Positions 37,446 to 47,310 of a DNA stretch of 64,000 nucleotides are shown here, one piece after another. The stretch is from positions 186,001 through 250,000 of the forward strand of contig NZ_JAJMOY010000004.1 of NCBI RefSeq assembly GCF_020991415.1. The letters are read 5' to 3'. This DNA is from Flavobacterium sp. ENC (GTDB lineage: Bacteria > Bacteroidota > Bacteroidia > Flavobacteriales > Flavobacteriaceae). The position numbers were made by a program, and so were the translations under genes. A model generated the notes under the pieces. That model had not been told where the DNA came from and searched no databases. It saw only the letters and a program-made list of their open reading frames with translations. Each line of letters opens with the position of its first letter. Position 1 is the stretch's first letter.

Positions 37446-40076
37446 ATGGTAAAAGGCTACATCAAATTCTTACACTTTATATTGGTTTTTGTTTTTTTCT
37501 CCTTTTTCTCCGGCAACATTCAGGCACAATGTGCAGGTGATGATGGGGAATTGCCCGTTTGTGATATTCCTAATCCTGCCAATAAGACGATTAATCTTTA
37601 TACAGCATTGGGAGGAACGCCAACACCAGGAGGAACATGGTCAGATGATGATGAATCGGGAGGATTAGACGCAAATACAGGAGTTTTAAATGCGCATCTT
37701 ATTCGCCAAAGCAGAATATACCGTTATACTTATACCGTTACCGGAGCTGCAGGCTGTGCCGATAATTCCGCTGTAGTAACCGTTACTATAGGAGGATATT
37801 CCGGGGTTGCCTCAAATTCCACGCAATGTAGTGCTACTATAAATTTTAACCTTTTCGAAGCTTTTAATGGTCTTTTTTTAGGACCGCAATACAATGGACA
37901 ATGGTACGATAACACTAATAATAAAAAAGTAGATGCCGTTATTAATATTTCTGAATTTGAAGGGGATTACGAATTTACCTATACCATGCCCGCAATCGGT
38001 ACTTGTCCTGCGGTATCTTCAACAGCTGTTATTACAGTTGCCAGAGCCCCCAAAGCAGGAACTGCTGTAAATTTAGCTTTGTGCGCCAGTGATGGATTGT
38101 CAGCATATAAGAATTTTGATCTTACTAATTTAATAACAGGTCAGGATCCGGGTGGAACCTGGAGAGATGGTAACCGTATCAGCACAGGAGAACTAACATT
38201 TGCAGGAGATCGCTTTGTTGATATTGAAAAGATATATGACAGATTTGGCGAAGGATATTATTACTTTGCCTATAAGGTTTTATCTCCAAAACCAATTTGT
38301 CTGGACGAAGAGAGAGTCACATTTATCAAACTTGAGAACAAACTTGATTTTACGGGTGCTACCGTTACCGTTAATAATGATATTTGTGAAACCGAAATAG
38401 GAACTGCCAGCTACTCAGTGACCATTAAAAAGGGAACGGCACCTATTCCTAACGGATCTTACAATGTGATATTCCGGGTATCAGGACCTAATGCAAAAAC
38501 TGAACTTGTAACAGCAAATTTTAATAACGGTGTCCTTGTATTTCCTATAGATTCAAATTATTTTCAGCAGGTTGGAACTTTTAATGTAAATATTATAAGT
38601 ATCTATAAAAACAATAGTGTCAGAATATGTGCTAATATCATGGGTAACTTATCAGATGATTTAATTATCTATCCCTTACCGGATTTGGAGAACGCAAAAA
38701 TAGCACCGACAACAACCTGCCAAAACGAAGGTGCCCTGATACAAATTTCTGATGCCATAAAACTTGCAGACGGAATTTATGATCTTACTTATAATCTGGC
38801 AGGAGCCAATCAGGCAAGCGGACAAATAGCGCGGGTTACATTTACGGGGGGAAATGCTAGTTTTACGTTGTCTCCTAATTTAAGTTTCAATGCCGGTAAT
38901 GCAGTACTAACGATTACAAATATTACGCATGTAGTTTCTCAATGCTCCAGTACCGCAAATGTGATTGGCAATATTCTAATAAATCCCTTGCCCAATACAG
39001 CAGCGGTACGAATGCAGATTAATAATGTCTGTTTTGAAAAACCTGTTTCGGTTTCAATGAGCGGACTGGGAATTTTAACAGATATCACCTTATCCTATAC
39101 GGTTACCCATAACAATAATGCTATACCGCTAACGGTTACTTTGCCGGTGTCAGGAGGAACCACCAGTTTTATACTTCCTGCCACTGCAGTTTCAAATCCG
39201 GGATCTTATACTGTTTCTATATTAAAATTGACAAATAATGAGAATGGCTGCGGTGCTACGCTAAGCAATTTATCTTATGCATTCCTGATAAATGCAATTC
39301 CGGCTGCCCCGAACGCAGTGTCCCAGCCCTTTTGTAAAGTCGATAACGCAACAGTAGCCAGCTTGCAGCCTAACGGCGCCCAATACAAATGGTACGCTTC
39401 CGAAACTGCAACGACACCTCTTCCGGCTACCGATGTTTTACAGACTGGAAATTATTACGTAAAAGAAACCTCTTCTGCTGGCTGTACATCAGAAGCAACG
39501 ATGATTTCAGTGACCATAAATGATCCCGCTGCTCCCGAATTAAATTCAGAAGGCTCCGGTTTTTGCGGACTGGATAATCCTACGATTCTGGATTTGTCTA
39601 ATCGAACCAATTCACCTGCATCGGTAGTCTGGTACGATGCTCAGACGAATGGTAATGTATTGTCTTCCACTACGCCTTTGGTGGAAAACGGAAGATATTA
39701 CGGATTTGATTTTTCAAACCAAACCAATTGTATCTCAGAAAAAAGTATCGAAGTTGTCGTGTCGCTAACGAATTGTGATGCGCCCGAAACTCTTTTTATC
39801 CCTGATGGCTTTTCTCCTAATGGAGATGGTGTAAATGATGCTTTCGTGATTCCGGATATCGATTTTCTGTACCCGGATTATATACTTGAAATTTACAACA
39901 GGTATGGAAGCAGAATGTACAAAGGATTTAAAAATAAACCGGGATGGGACGGATTGAATTATGAAGCAAGCGGCATAAGCAGCGGCATAGCAGTCAATGG
40001 GGTTTATTTTTATGTGCTTCATTTTAATAAAGATAATAAACCGCCCCGACAAGGACGTCTTTATTTAAACAGATGA
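37446..40076 (+). CDS. T9SS type B cargo: gliding-motility-associated C-terminal domain protein
   Basis: The protein is 876 aa with a signal peptide (YIKFLHFILVFVFFSFFSG, cut near AQ at residue 27-28). The middle is a string of Ig-like or PKD-like beta domains rich in Thr/Ala/Gly and Cys pairs, typical of SprB-like surface adhesins. The last about 85 residues form the type B sorting domain: FIPDGFSPNGDGVNDAFVIP, then LEIYNRYGSRMYKGF and NGVYFYVLHF. That domain directs secretion by the type IX system to the cell surface, where SprF-type proteins are needed. The next two genes are PorP/SprF-like and OmpA-like, forming an operon of 31-bp and 1-bp gaps. Confidence 0.88.
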   Translation: MVKGYIKFLHFILVFVFFSFFSGNIQAQCAGDDGELPVCDIPNPANKTINLYTALGGTPTPGGTWSDDDESGGLDANTGVLNAHLIRQSRIYRYTYTVTGAAGCADNSAVVTVTIGGYSGVASNSTQCSATINFNLFEAFNGLFLGPQYNGQWYDNTNNKKVDAVINISEFEGDYEFTYTMPAIGTCPAVSSTAVITVARAPKAGTAVNLALCASDGLSAYKNFDLTNLITGQDPGGTWRDGNRISTGELTFAGDRFVDIEKIYDRFGEGYYYFAYKVLSPKPICLDEERVTFIKLENKLDFTGATVTVNNDICETEIGTASYSVTIKKGTAPIPNGSYNVIFRVSGPNAKTELVTANFNNGVLVFPIDSNYFQQVGTFNVNIISIYKNNSVRICANIMGNLSDDLIIYPLPDLENAKIAPTTTCQNEGALIQISDAIKLADGIYDLTYNLAGANQASGQIARVTFTGGNASFTLSPNLSFNAGNAVLTITNITHVVSQCSSTANVIGNILINPLPNTAAVRMQINNVCFEKPVSVSMSGLGILTDITLSYTVTHNNNAIPLTVTLPVSGGTTSFILPATAVSNPGSYTVSILKLTNNENGCGATLSNLSYAFLINAIPAAPNAVSQPFCKVDNATVASLQPNGAQYKWYASETATTPLPATDVLQTGNYYVKETSSAGCTSEATMISVTINDPAAPELNSEGSGFCGLDNPTILDLSNRTNSPASVVWYDAQTNGNVLSSTTPLVENGRYYGFDFSNQTNCISEKSIEVVVSLTNCDAPETLFIPDGFSPNGDGVNDAFVIPDIDFLYPDYILEIYNRYGSRMYKGFKNKPGWDGLNYEASGISSGIAVNGVYFYVLHFNKDNKPPRQGRLYLNR

Positions 40077-40107
40077 TTCATTTTGCATTCTTTAATATGA
40101 TTTTCAA

Positions 40108-41037
40108 ATGAAAAAAATAATATTTTTTATAACTTTTCTCTTCTATATCACCTCTGTTTCAGCGCAGCAGGACCCTGAATACACGCATTATATGTATAAC
40201 ATGAGCGTGGTGAATCCGGCCTATGCGACAGGAACTCCTGCCATGCTGAATCTTGGGGGACTCTACAGAACCCAGTGGGTGGGAGCTTATGGTGCCCCGA
40301 AAACATTTACATTTTTCGGACATACAGCGATAAGTGATAAGATAGAAGTTGGCTTGTCGTTAGTTTCGGATGATATAGGGGATGGTGCCAAAAAAGAAAA
40401 TAATTTTTATGCTGATTTTGCTTATGTCCTTAATTTAGGCGGAAAAAATAAACTTTCACTCGGACTAAAAGCCGGATTTACCTCCCTGCAGACTAATTTT
40501 AACGGATTTCTTTTCACGGATCCGGAAACAGATCTTGCATTCTCGCAAAACATAAATGTAACCCGGCCTAATATCGGAATCGGAGCCTACTATTTCAGAG
40601 ATAATTTCTATGCGGGAATATCGGCCCCAAATCTGTTGAGTTCCAAACATATTGAAGAAAAATCAGGAATAAACGCTTACGGATCAGAAGCAATTCATAC
40701 TTTTTTAACAGCCGGATATGTTTTTCAGATCAGTGACAGGGTGAAATTAAAACCTGCATTTATGTCAAAAATTGTCAAAGGAGCACCAATGACTGTTGAT
40801 CTGACGGCGAATGTTTTATATAACAATAAATTTGAATTAGGTGCGGCGTATCGTCTGGGCGATGCTGTGAGTGCTTTGTGTAATATTAATGTGACACCAT
40901 CGCTTAGGGTAGGATATGCGTACGATTATACGCTTTCTAACCTGGGACAGTTTAATTCAGGCACACACGAAATTATGCTTCTTTTTGATTTAGATTTATT
41001 AGGGAAAGGATATGATAAATCACCAAGATTCTTCTAA
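40108..41037 (+). CDS. PorP/SprF family type IX secretion protein
   Basis: The protein is 309 aa with a signal peptide (KKIIFFITFLFYITSVSAQ) and a beta-barrel-like body starting QDPEYTHYMYNMSVVNPAYATG, the family signature. SprF is required in Flavobacterium for secretion and surface attachment of the type B cargo SprB. This paralog sits immediately after a type B cargo gene, so it is likely its dedicated partner. The stop is 1 bp before the first candidate ATG of the OmpA gene. Confidence 0.9.
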   Translation: MKKIIFFITFLFYITSVSAQQDPEYTHYMYNMSVVNPAYATGTPAMLNLGGLYRTQWVGAYGAPKTFTFFGHTAISDKIEVGLSLVSDDIGDGAKKENNFYADFAYVLNLGGKNKLSLGLKAGFTSLQTNFNGFLFTDPETDLAFSQNINVTRPNIGIGAYYFRDNFYAGISAPNLLSSKHIEEKSGINAYGSEAIHTFLTAGYVFQISDRVKLKPAFMSKIVKGAPMTVDLTANVLYNNKFELGAAYRLGDAVSALCNINVTPSLRVGYAYDYTLSNLGQFNSGTHEIMLLFDLDLLGKGYDKSPRFF

Positions 41038-41038
41038 A

Positions 41039-43174
41039 ATGAAAAATATGAAAAAAATACTCGTTGTTATATTCGTATTTTTAATACAGTTTATACACGC
41101 CCAGGATCAGGATTTGGTGCGAGCCAAACGATTTTTTGATAAAACCTATTACAGTGAATCTATTATCTTATATGAAAAACTGGCGGAACAAAAACCTTCA
41201 CAGGAGGTCATTAAAAATTTGGCCGACTCTTATTATTACACGAATGATTTAATAAAAGCGCAACGCTATTACAGACTGTTAGTTAAAAATTATAATAAAG
41301 ATTTAGACAGGGAATATTACTATAGATATGCGCAAACCTTAAAAGCAAGTAACAGTTATGAGGATGCCAATGCTGCTTTGAAAGAATATTACTCAAAATC
41401 TGCCAATAGTGAGGATGTTGCTTCTTTTGAAAAAGAACTGAAAGAATTAGAAAATGTTTCGGCAATTGGCAATCGGTTTGAAATTAAAAATCTGGCTGTC
41501 AATACACCTAACTCTGAATTTGGTGCTGTTAAATACAATGACAATCTGGTTTTTGCCGCAGTAAAGCTAAAGCCCGGATTGCTGGATAAAAAGTTTAAAT
41601 GGGACAACGAGACCTATCTCAATTTGGTCAAAGTACCATTAAAAAACATTAATTCCGCGGATTCTATAGTGCATTATTTCGCGAAGGAATTAAAAACAGG
41701 AATGCACGAATCAAATGCAGTTTTTACAAAAGACGGCAAGACGATTTATTTTACGCGTAATAATTCCAAAAACGGCAAGAAGAAAAAAAATGAGCAGAAC
41801 ATTTCCAATCTTCAGATTTTTAAAGCAGAATTAGTAGAAGGGAAATGGACAAATGTAACCTCGCTTCCGTTTAATAGTGCTGACTATTCTGTAGAACATC
41901 CGGCTTTGAGTCCTGATGAAAAAGTGCTCTATTTCTCTTCCGATATGCCGGGATCACTTGGTTCATTTGATATTTATTCCGTCAACATCAATAAGGGAGC
42001 ATTTGATACGCCAAAAAACCTTGGGCCTGTTATCAACACCAGTAAAAGAGAACAGTTTCCTTTTGCTTCGCCGGACAATAAACTTTATTTTTCTTCAGAC
42101 GGACATTTGGGATATGGTTCCCTGGATGTCTTTGTATCCGAAATTAACGGAAATGAATATTCAAAACCATTAAATATTGGTTTGCCTTTAAATTCTAATT
42201 CAGATGATTTTTCATTTACGATCTCAGACAACAAAGAAGGTTATTTTGCCTCGAACAGAGAAGGCGGTAAAGGAAAAGACGATATCTATCAGTTTAAAGA
42301 AATCAAAGACCTGATTGTCGAGGACTGCAAACAATTTATTGCCGGAACCATTACAGATGCTGATACAAAGATTGTACTAGAACATGCGACGGTAATGTTG
42401 CAGGATGCTGATAAAAAAACATTAAATACAAGTACTACCGCTGCAGATGGTAAATTTAGTTTTACGGTGCCCTGCGAAAGTTCTTTTACCGTTGTAGCCT
42501 TTAAGGAAAAGTATACCAATGAGTCCAGGGCAATAACTACCGGTAAAACGAGAGATGCAGGCAACGATGCTTCTATGGCACTTAAATCGTTGGACGCAAT
42601 TCGTCTGGAAGAGCAACAGCTGGCGGAAAAGAAGAAGAAGGAAGAGGAGCGTCTTGTCGTAGAGAAAAAGGAAAAAGAAGCCCTGGCAGTGATAGCGTTA
42701 AAAGAAGCAGAGAAAAAAGCAAAAGCAGATGAAATTGTAGCTGTTGAAATTAAGAAAAAAGAAAAAGTAGAGCAGATTTTAAAGCAGGAAAAAGATGTGG
42801 TACGGGATAAAGACCGATTGATCATAAAGACCGATCCTATTTATTTCGATTACAATATGTGGTACATCCGTAAAGAATCTAAAGTAGTTTTAGGCAGGGT
42901 AGTGGCCCTTATGAAAAAATATCCGGGAATGGTGATCGAAATAGGATCGCATACAGATACCAGGGGTAGCGCGAAGTTCAATGAAAACTTATCGCAGAAA
43001 AGAGCATCTTCAACCAGGGAATTTTTACTGGAATCAGGCATTGAGGCCAATCGGGTAATCGCAAAAGGGTATGGAGAATCGGTACCTATTATAAAATGTA
43101 AAACAGACGACTCCTGTACAGAAGAAGAACATGAACTGAACAGACGAAGTGAGTTCGTCATTAAAAATTTATAG
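41039..43174 (+). CDS. OmpA-family peptidoglycan-associated protein with PD40 repeats (PorE/SprE-type partner)
   Basis: The protein is about 711 aa from the ATG at 41039; the frame opens in the previous gene, and an alternative ATG is at 41048. A signal peptide is followed by TPR-like repeats (DLVRAKRFFDKTYYSESIIL), then PD40/WD40-like strands (PALSPDEKVLYFSSDMPG, FASPDNKLYFSSDGH), a carboxypeptidase-regulatory-like beta domain (GTITDADTKIVLEHATV) and a Lys/Glu-rich coiled coil (about 540-600). The C-terminal OmpA domain has EIGSHTDTRGSAKFNENLSQ and RRSEFVI and should bind peptidoglycan. This architecture accompanies PorP/SprF in T9SS loci. The gene ends the operon. Confidence 0.88.
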   Translation: MKNMKKILVVIFVFLIQFIHAQDQDLVRAKRFFDKTYYSESIILYEKLAEQKPSQEVIKNLADSYYYTNDLIKAQRYYRLLVKNYNKDLDREYYYRYAQTLKASNSYEDANAALKEYYSKSANSEDVASFEKELKELENVSAIGNRFEIKNLAVNTPNSEFGAVKYNDNLVFAAVKLKPGLLDKKFKWDNETYLNLVKVPLKNINSADSIVHYFAKELKTGMHESNAVFTKDGKTIYFTRNNSKNGKKKKNEQNISNLQIFKAELVEGKWTNVTSLPFNSADYSVEHPALSPDEKVLYFSSDMPGSLGSFDIYSVNINKGAFDTPKNLGPVINTSKREQFPFASPDNKLYFSSDGHLGYGSLDVFVSEINGNEYSKPLNIGLPLNSNSDDFSFTISDNKEGYFASNREGGKGKDDIYQFKEIKDLIVEDCKQFIAGTITDADTKIVLEHATVMLQDADKKTLNTSTTAADGKFSFTVPCESSFTVVAFKEKYTNESRAITTGKTRDAGNDASMALKSLDAIRLEEQQLAEKKKKEEERLVVEKKEKEALAVIALKEAEKKAKADEIVAVEIKKKEKVEQILKQEKDVVRDKDRLIIKTDPIYFDYNMWYIRKESKVVLGRVVALMKKYPGMVIEIGSHTDTRGSAKFNENLSQKRASSTREFLLESGIEANRVIAKGYGESVPIIKCKTDDSCTEEEHELNRRSEFVIKNL

Positions 43175-43195
43175 ATTACGAATCTTATGTAAACT

Positions 43196-43236
43196 AAACC
43201 CGTCAGGTTTTAAAAACCTGGCGGGTTTGTTTTTTT
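43196..43236 (+). terminator. Terminator of the T9SS operon
   Basis: AAACCCGTCAGGTTT pairs with AAACCTGGCGGGTTT (one G-T type pair), followed by seven or more T. The CCCGTCAGGTTTTAAAACC type hairpin is common in flavobacterial genomes. Confidence 0.88.
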
Positions 43237-43324
43237 AATAAATTGAAATTTTAATTTAGAAGCTTTTTTTTGGCTTCTTTTTTATTTAATTTTATAGAAT
43301 AACAATGACCTAAAAAAACTAATT

Positions 43325-43813
43325 ATGAAAAATCTAGCAATATCCTTTTTACTGGTAGCTTGCATTGGACTCCAAAGTTGTAAAAAAAATGAAACGAAGA
43401 CAGAAACAGGAGCTGCTAAAGCAGATGCCGAAAAGATCGTAAGTACCGAATGTTATAAAGCAGTATATGAAAAAGATACAATTGATCTAAAACTGAATAC
43501 CTTAAAAAGTGGAAAGCTGAGTGGAAACATGAGCATGAAGGTTTTTGGTGCTCCCGAAAAAACAGGGGAAATTGCAGGAGAGTTTCATGGCGATACCTTA
43601 TTTGCAGATTATACTTTTCAGGAAATCACCAATAAAAATAAAACATTCAAAAATCCAATGGCGTTTCTGAAACGTGAGAAACAACTTATTTTAGGAAACG
43701 GAACCATGCAGACTACGATGGGAGTTACCTATCTGGTTAAAGATAAACCGATCGATTTTGAAAGAGTGAAATATAAATTTGACGTTGCTGAGTGCATGGA
43801 GAAATCAAAATAA
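43325..43813 (+). CDS. Predicted lipoprotein of unknown function
   Basis: The protein is 162 aa with lipoprotein signal LLVACIGLQSC (Cys19). The mature part is charged, with a block KLSGNMSMKVFGAPEKTGEI, and beta-rich. No family is recognised. Preceding and following hairpins make it a monocistronic gene. It could be a small outer-membrane lipoprotein of metabolic or stress type, but there is nothing in the sequence to decide. Confidence 0.7.
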   Translation: MKNLAISFLLVACIGLQSCKKNETKTETGAAKADAEKIVSTECYKAVYEKDTIDLKLNTLKSGKLSGNMSMKVFGAPEKTGEIAGEFHGDTLFADYTFQEITNKNKTFKNPMAFLKREKQLILGNGTMQTTMGVTYLVKDKPIDFERVKYKFDVAECMEKSK

Positions 43814-43866
43814 AAGATACATTTCAAATTCGACAGGTTTTAAAACCGGTCGGGTTTATTTCATAA

Positions 43867-43895
43867 AAAAGCCGTTTCTATTGGAAACGGCTTTG
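43867..43895. terminator. Terminator between convergent lipoprotein and DUF1573 genes
   Basis: AAAGCCGTTTC (43868-43878) pairs with GGAAACGGCTTT (43883-43894). An imperfect hairpin (GGTTTTAAAACC) lies just before it at about 43837-43850. Confidence 0.78.
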
Positions 43896-43918
43896 CTATT
43901 ATTGTTAGATTTAATTCT

Positions 43919-44299
43919 TTATAAGACTTCCCCTTTGATTTTAAGGGCGACTCTGCCATCAGGATAATTTACGGCATTGGTCTCCACTGTAATGGTTTTA
44001 CGGATTGGACCGGCGGCCATATTGTACTTGACATCAATTTTTCCTTTTTTTCCAGGCTGAATTGCAGCGGCAGGTTTTGTTACCACTATCGAGCTAACTG
44101 TAGATTCTGCTCCGATGATTAATAAAGGGGCATCTCCGGTATTGGTAAATTCGAAAGATCGAAGTCCGTTATCATTTTTTGAGATTTTTCCGTAATCAAT
44201 GGTGTTGTCCGGGGCTGAAAATTCAATTTTTGGCCCGTTTTGTGCATACCCAATTGTGCTAAACAATGCGATTACAATAAAAGTGGCTACATTTTTCAT
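43919..44299 (-). CDS. DUF1573 domain exported protein
   Basis: The protein is 126 aa with a signal peptide (NVATFIVIALFSTIGYAQ). The rest is one DUF1573 Ig-like domain: PDNTIDYGKISKNDNGLRSF, EFTNTGDAPLLIIGAESTVS and a final GRVALKIKGEV. Such single-domain proteins are common in Bacteroidota periplasm and have no known activity. It is divergent from valS and convergent with the lipoprotein gene. Confidence 0.85.
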   Translation of the reverse strand: MKNVATFIVIALFSTIGYAQNGPKIEFSAPDNTIDYGKISKNDNGLRSFEFTNTGDAPLLIIGAESTVSSIVVTKPAAAIQPGKKGKIDVKYNMAAGPIRKTITVETNAVNYPDGRVALKIKGEVL

Positions 44300-44609
44300 G
44301 CGAATTTTTTTTTTAAGTTGTAAGTAAATATACTTTGTTTTAATTAATACACAAATTATTATTTCTCTTTTTATAATGTACTTAATTATTTACTTTTGCT
44401 GTCAGTTACAATTACAAAAATTGAACCAATTTTGTTTTGGTTTAATTGTTTAACGGTTTAGTCATTTAATTGACTCGTAAAATTTTGGTTTAAATGTACC
44501 AAAAGCAATCAACGATTAAGAGCGCAACGACTAAACAAACCAACAATTTAACGATTAAACAATTACACCAATTAAAGATTAAACATATCCACGATTAAAC
44601 AACCTATAA
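44300..44609 (+). other. 310-bp region between DUF1573 gene and valS, repeat-rich
   Basis: The TACTTTTG -7-like box is at 44391-44398, with TTTT at the -33 position (19-nt spacing). It implies a valS leader of about 200 nt. That leader contains an inverted repeat (44439-44460 with 44547-44569) and several copies of a GATTAAAC-like decamer near 44512, 44527, 44551, 44576 and 44591. No tRNA-like or T-box structure was recognised. Confidence 0.5.
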
Positions 44610-47243
44610 ATGAGTATTCCTGCACAATTTGACGCTAAGACGATCGAGAACAAATGGTATGATTACTGGATGAAAAATAACTATTTTCATTCAGAACCAG
44701 ATCATAGAACACCTTATACAATTGTAATTCCGCCGCCAAACGTCACAGGAGTCCTTCACATGGGGCATATGCTGAATAATACCATTCAGGATGTTTTAAT
44801 TCGCCGCGCCCGTCTGAAAGGATTTAATGCCTGCTGGGTTCCGGGAACAGATCACGCCTCTATTGCTACAGAAGCAAAAGTAGTAGCGAAACTGAAAGCG
44901 GAAGGAATCAATAAAAATGATTTAACACGTGAAGAATTTTTAGCCCATGCCTGGGAGTGGACCGATAAATACGGTGGTGTAATTTTAGACCAGCTTAAGA
45001 AATTAGGTGCTTCCTGCGACTGGGAACGTACCAAATTTACTATGGATCCGGACATGTCGGCTTCTGTAATTCGTTCTTTTGTCGATTTATACAACAAAGG
45101 ATTAATTTACAGGGGATACCGAATGGTTAACTGGGATCCGGAAGCGAAAACCACTTTGTCTGACGAAGAAGTAATTTACGAAGAACAACAAGGCAAATTA
45201 TTTTTCCTAAAATATAAAATTGAAGGATCTGAAGATTTCTTAACCATCGCCACAACACGTCCCGAAACAATTTTTGGGGATACTGCGATCTGTATCAATC
45301 CGAATGACGAACGTTTTACGCATTTAAAAGGTAAAAGCGCTATCGTTCCAATTTGTGGAAGAGTAATTCCGATTATTGAAGATGAGTATGTAGATATCGA
45401 ATTCGGAACCGGATGTTTAAAAGTAACTCCGGCACACGATATGAACGATAAAACGTTAGGAGAAAAACATAATCTTGAAATCGTTGATATTTTCAATGAA
45501 GATGCTACGTTAAACAGCTTCGGATTGCATTATCAGGGAAAAGACCGTTTTGTAGTTCGTACTGAAATTGCAAAAGAATTAGAAGAAATTGGAGCTTTGG
45601 CAAAAACCGAAATCCATTTAAATAAAGTGGGAACTTCTGAAAGAACCAAAGCGGTAATCGAACCAAGATTATCCGATCAATGGTTTTTGAAAATGGAAGA
45701 TTTGGTAAAACCGGCAATTAAATCAGTTTTGGTTGACGGAGCTATTAAATTGCATCCAAAACGTTTCGAAAATACATACGCACACTGGTTGAATAATATC
45801 CGTGATTGGAATATTTCCCGTCAGTTATGGTGGGGACAACAAATCCCGGCTTATTATTACGGAGACGGAAAAGAAGATTTCGTAGTAGCAGAAAATATCG
45901 AAGAGGCTTTAGCATTAGCCAGAGAGAAAACTTCAAACCTGAAACTTGAAATAAAAGATTTAAAACAGGATGTTGACGCCTTAGATACCTGGTTTTCATC
46001 CTGGTTATGGCCAATGTCTGTTTTTGGCGGAATTATGGATCCGGAAAGTGAAGATTTTAAATATTACTATCCAACCAATGATTTGGTAACCGGTCCGGAT
46101 ATTTTGTTTTTCTGGGTGGCGAGAATGATTATTGCGGGTTACGAATATGCCGGGGAAAAACCATTTACAAATGTATACCTGACAGGTTTAGTACGTGACA
46201 AACAGCGTCGTAAGATGTCTAAATCATTAGGAAATTCTCCTGATCCTTTAGACTTAATCGATACATTCGGTGCCGATGGTGTTCGTGTAGGATTGCTTTT
46301 AAGTGCTTCTGCCGGAAACGATATTATGTTTGATGAAGAACTGTGTAATCAGGGGAAAGCATTCTCTAACAAAATCTGGAATGCCTTTAAACTGATCAAA
46401 GGATGGGAAGTTTCCGAAACTATTCCACAGCCGGAATCATCAAAAGTAGCGATCGAATGGTATGAAGCGAAATTGCAGCAGACGCTTGTTGACATTGAAG
46501 ATAATTTCGAGAAATACAGAATTTCAGATGCATTGATGGCTATTTATAAACTGGTTTGGGATGATTTCTGTTCTTGGTTCCTTGAAATGATCAAACCTGC
46601 TTACCAGCAGCCGATTGACAAAAAGACTTTTGATAAAGCCATTGAAATGTTGGAAAGCAACCTGAAATTGCTGCATCCGTTTATGCCTTTCCTGACAGAG
46701 GAAATCTGGCAATTCATTGCAGACAGAACTCCGGAAGAAGCTCTAATTGTTTCGACCTGGCCGGAATTAAAATCATTTGACGCGAAATTAATAACCGATT
46801 TTGAAAATTCAATTGAAGTAATTTCAGGAATCAGAACCATTCGTAAAGACAAGAATATTCCCTTTAAGGATGCCATTGAACTGAAAGCAGTAAACAACGA
46901 TAAAGCGTCCACTTACTTTGATTCGGTGATCACCAAACTGGGAAACATTACTGCACTGGAATATATATCCGATAAAGTAGACGGCGCATTATCTTTCCGT
47001 GTAAAGTCAAACGAATACTTTATTCCAATTACCGGAAATATTGATGTTGAGGCTGAAATTGCAAAACTGAATGCAGAATTGATATATACGCAAGGTTTCT
47101 TAAAATCTGTTCAGTCGAAGCTGGCCAATGAAAAATTTGTTGCCGGAGCACCGGAAAAAGTTTTGGCTAACGAAAGACAAAAAGAAGCCGATGCATTGGC
47201 AAAAATTGCTACAATTGAGCAAAGTTTAGCCGGTTTGAAATAA
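44610..47243 (+). CDS. valS: Valine-tRNA ligase
   Basis: The protein is 877 aa, the normal length. The HIGH motif is PNVTGVLHMGHMLNN (about 39-53), editing-domain motifs include TTRPETIFGDTAICINP, the WGQQIP region is present (GQQIPAYYYGDGKED), and KMSKS reads RRKMSKSLGNSPDPLDL (about 532-548). The C-terminal coiled coil ends AKLNAELIYTQGFLKSVQSK, as in ValS. It charges tRNA-Val and edits Thr-tRNA-Val. A strong terminator follows. Confidence 0.96.
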   Translation: MSIPAQFDAKTIENKWYDYWMKNNYFHSEPDHRTPYTIVIPPPNVTGVLHMGHMLNNTIQDVLIRRARLKGFNACWVPGTDHASIATEAKVVAKLKAEGINKNDLTREEFLAHAWEWTDKYGGVILDQLKKLGASCDWERTKFTMDPDMSASVIRSFVDLYNKGLIYRGYRMVNWDPEAKTTLSDEEVIYEEQQGKLFFLKYKIEGSEDFLTIATTRPETIFGDTAICINPNDERFTHLKGKSAIVPICGRVIPIIEDEYVDIEFGTGCLKVTPAHDMNDKTLGEKHNLEIVDIFNEDATLNSFGLHYQGKDRFVVRTEIAKELEEIGALAKTEIHLNKVGTSERTKAVIEPRLSDQWFLKMEDLVKPAIKSVLVDGAIKLHPKRFENTYAHWLNNIRDWNISRQLWWGQQIPAYYYGDGKEDFVVAENIEEALALAREKTSNLKLEIKDLKQDVDALDTWFSSWLWPMSVFGGIMDPESEDFKYYYPTNDLVTGPDILFFWVARMIIAGYEYAGEKPFTNVYLTGLVRDKQRRKMSKSLGNSPDPLDLIDTFGADGVRVGLLLSASAGNDIMFDEELCNQGKAFSNKIWNAFKLIKGWEVSETIPQPESSKVAIEWYEAKLQQTLVDIEDNFEKYRISDALMAIYKLVWDDFCSWFLEMIKPAYQQPIDKKTFDKAIEMLESNLKLLHPFMPFLTEEIWQFIADRTPEEALIVSTWPELKSFDAKLITDFENSIEVISGIRTIRKDKNIPFKDAIELKAVNNDKASTYFDSVITKLGNITALEYISDKVDGALSFRVKSNEYFIPITGNIDVEAEIAKLNAELIYTQGFLKSVQSKLANEKFVAGAPEKVLANERQKEADALAKIATIEQSLAGLK

Positions 47244-47262
47244 GAATCAGGTTTCTATAAAT

Positions 47263-47303
47263 AAAAAATGGGCTGTCTTATAAAAAGACAGTCCATTTTT
47301 TTT
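47263..47303 (+). terminator. Terminator of valS
   Basis: AATGGGCTGTCTT pairs with AAGACAGTCCATT over a 5-nt loop, with A-run before and T-run after. It also partly serves the opposite strand. Confidence 0.88.
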
Positions 47304-47310
47304 ATTGTTC

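Noticed and set aside
42289..42825. 178-codon frame antisense to the OmpA gene
   Set aside because: It is a Ser/Phe-rich shadow of the Lys/Glu-rich coiled coil on the other strand.
44400..44609. T-box or riboswitch in the valS leader
   Set aside because: No conserved T-box core or other known leader motif; only AT-rich repeats are visible.
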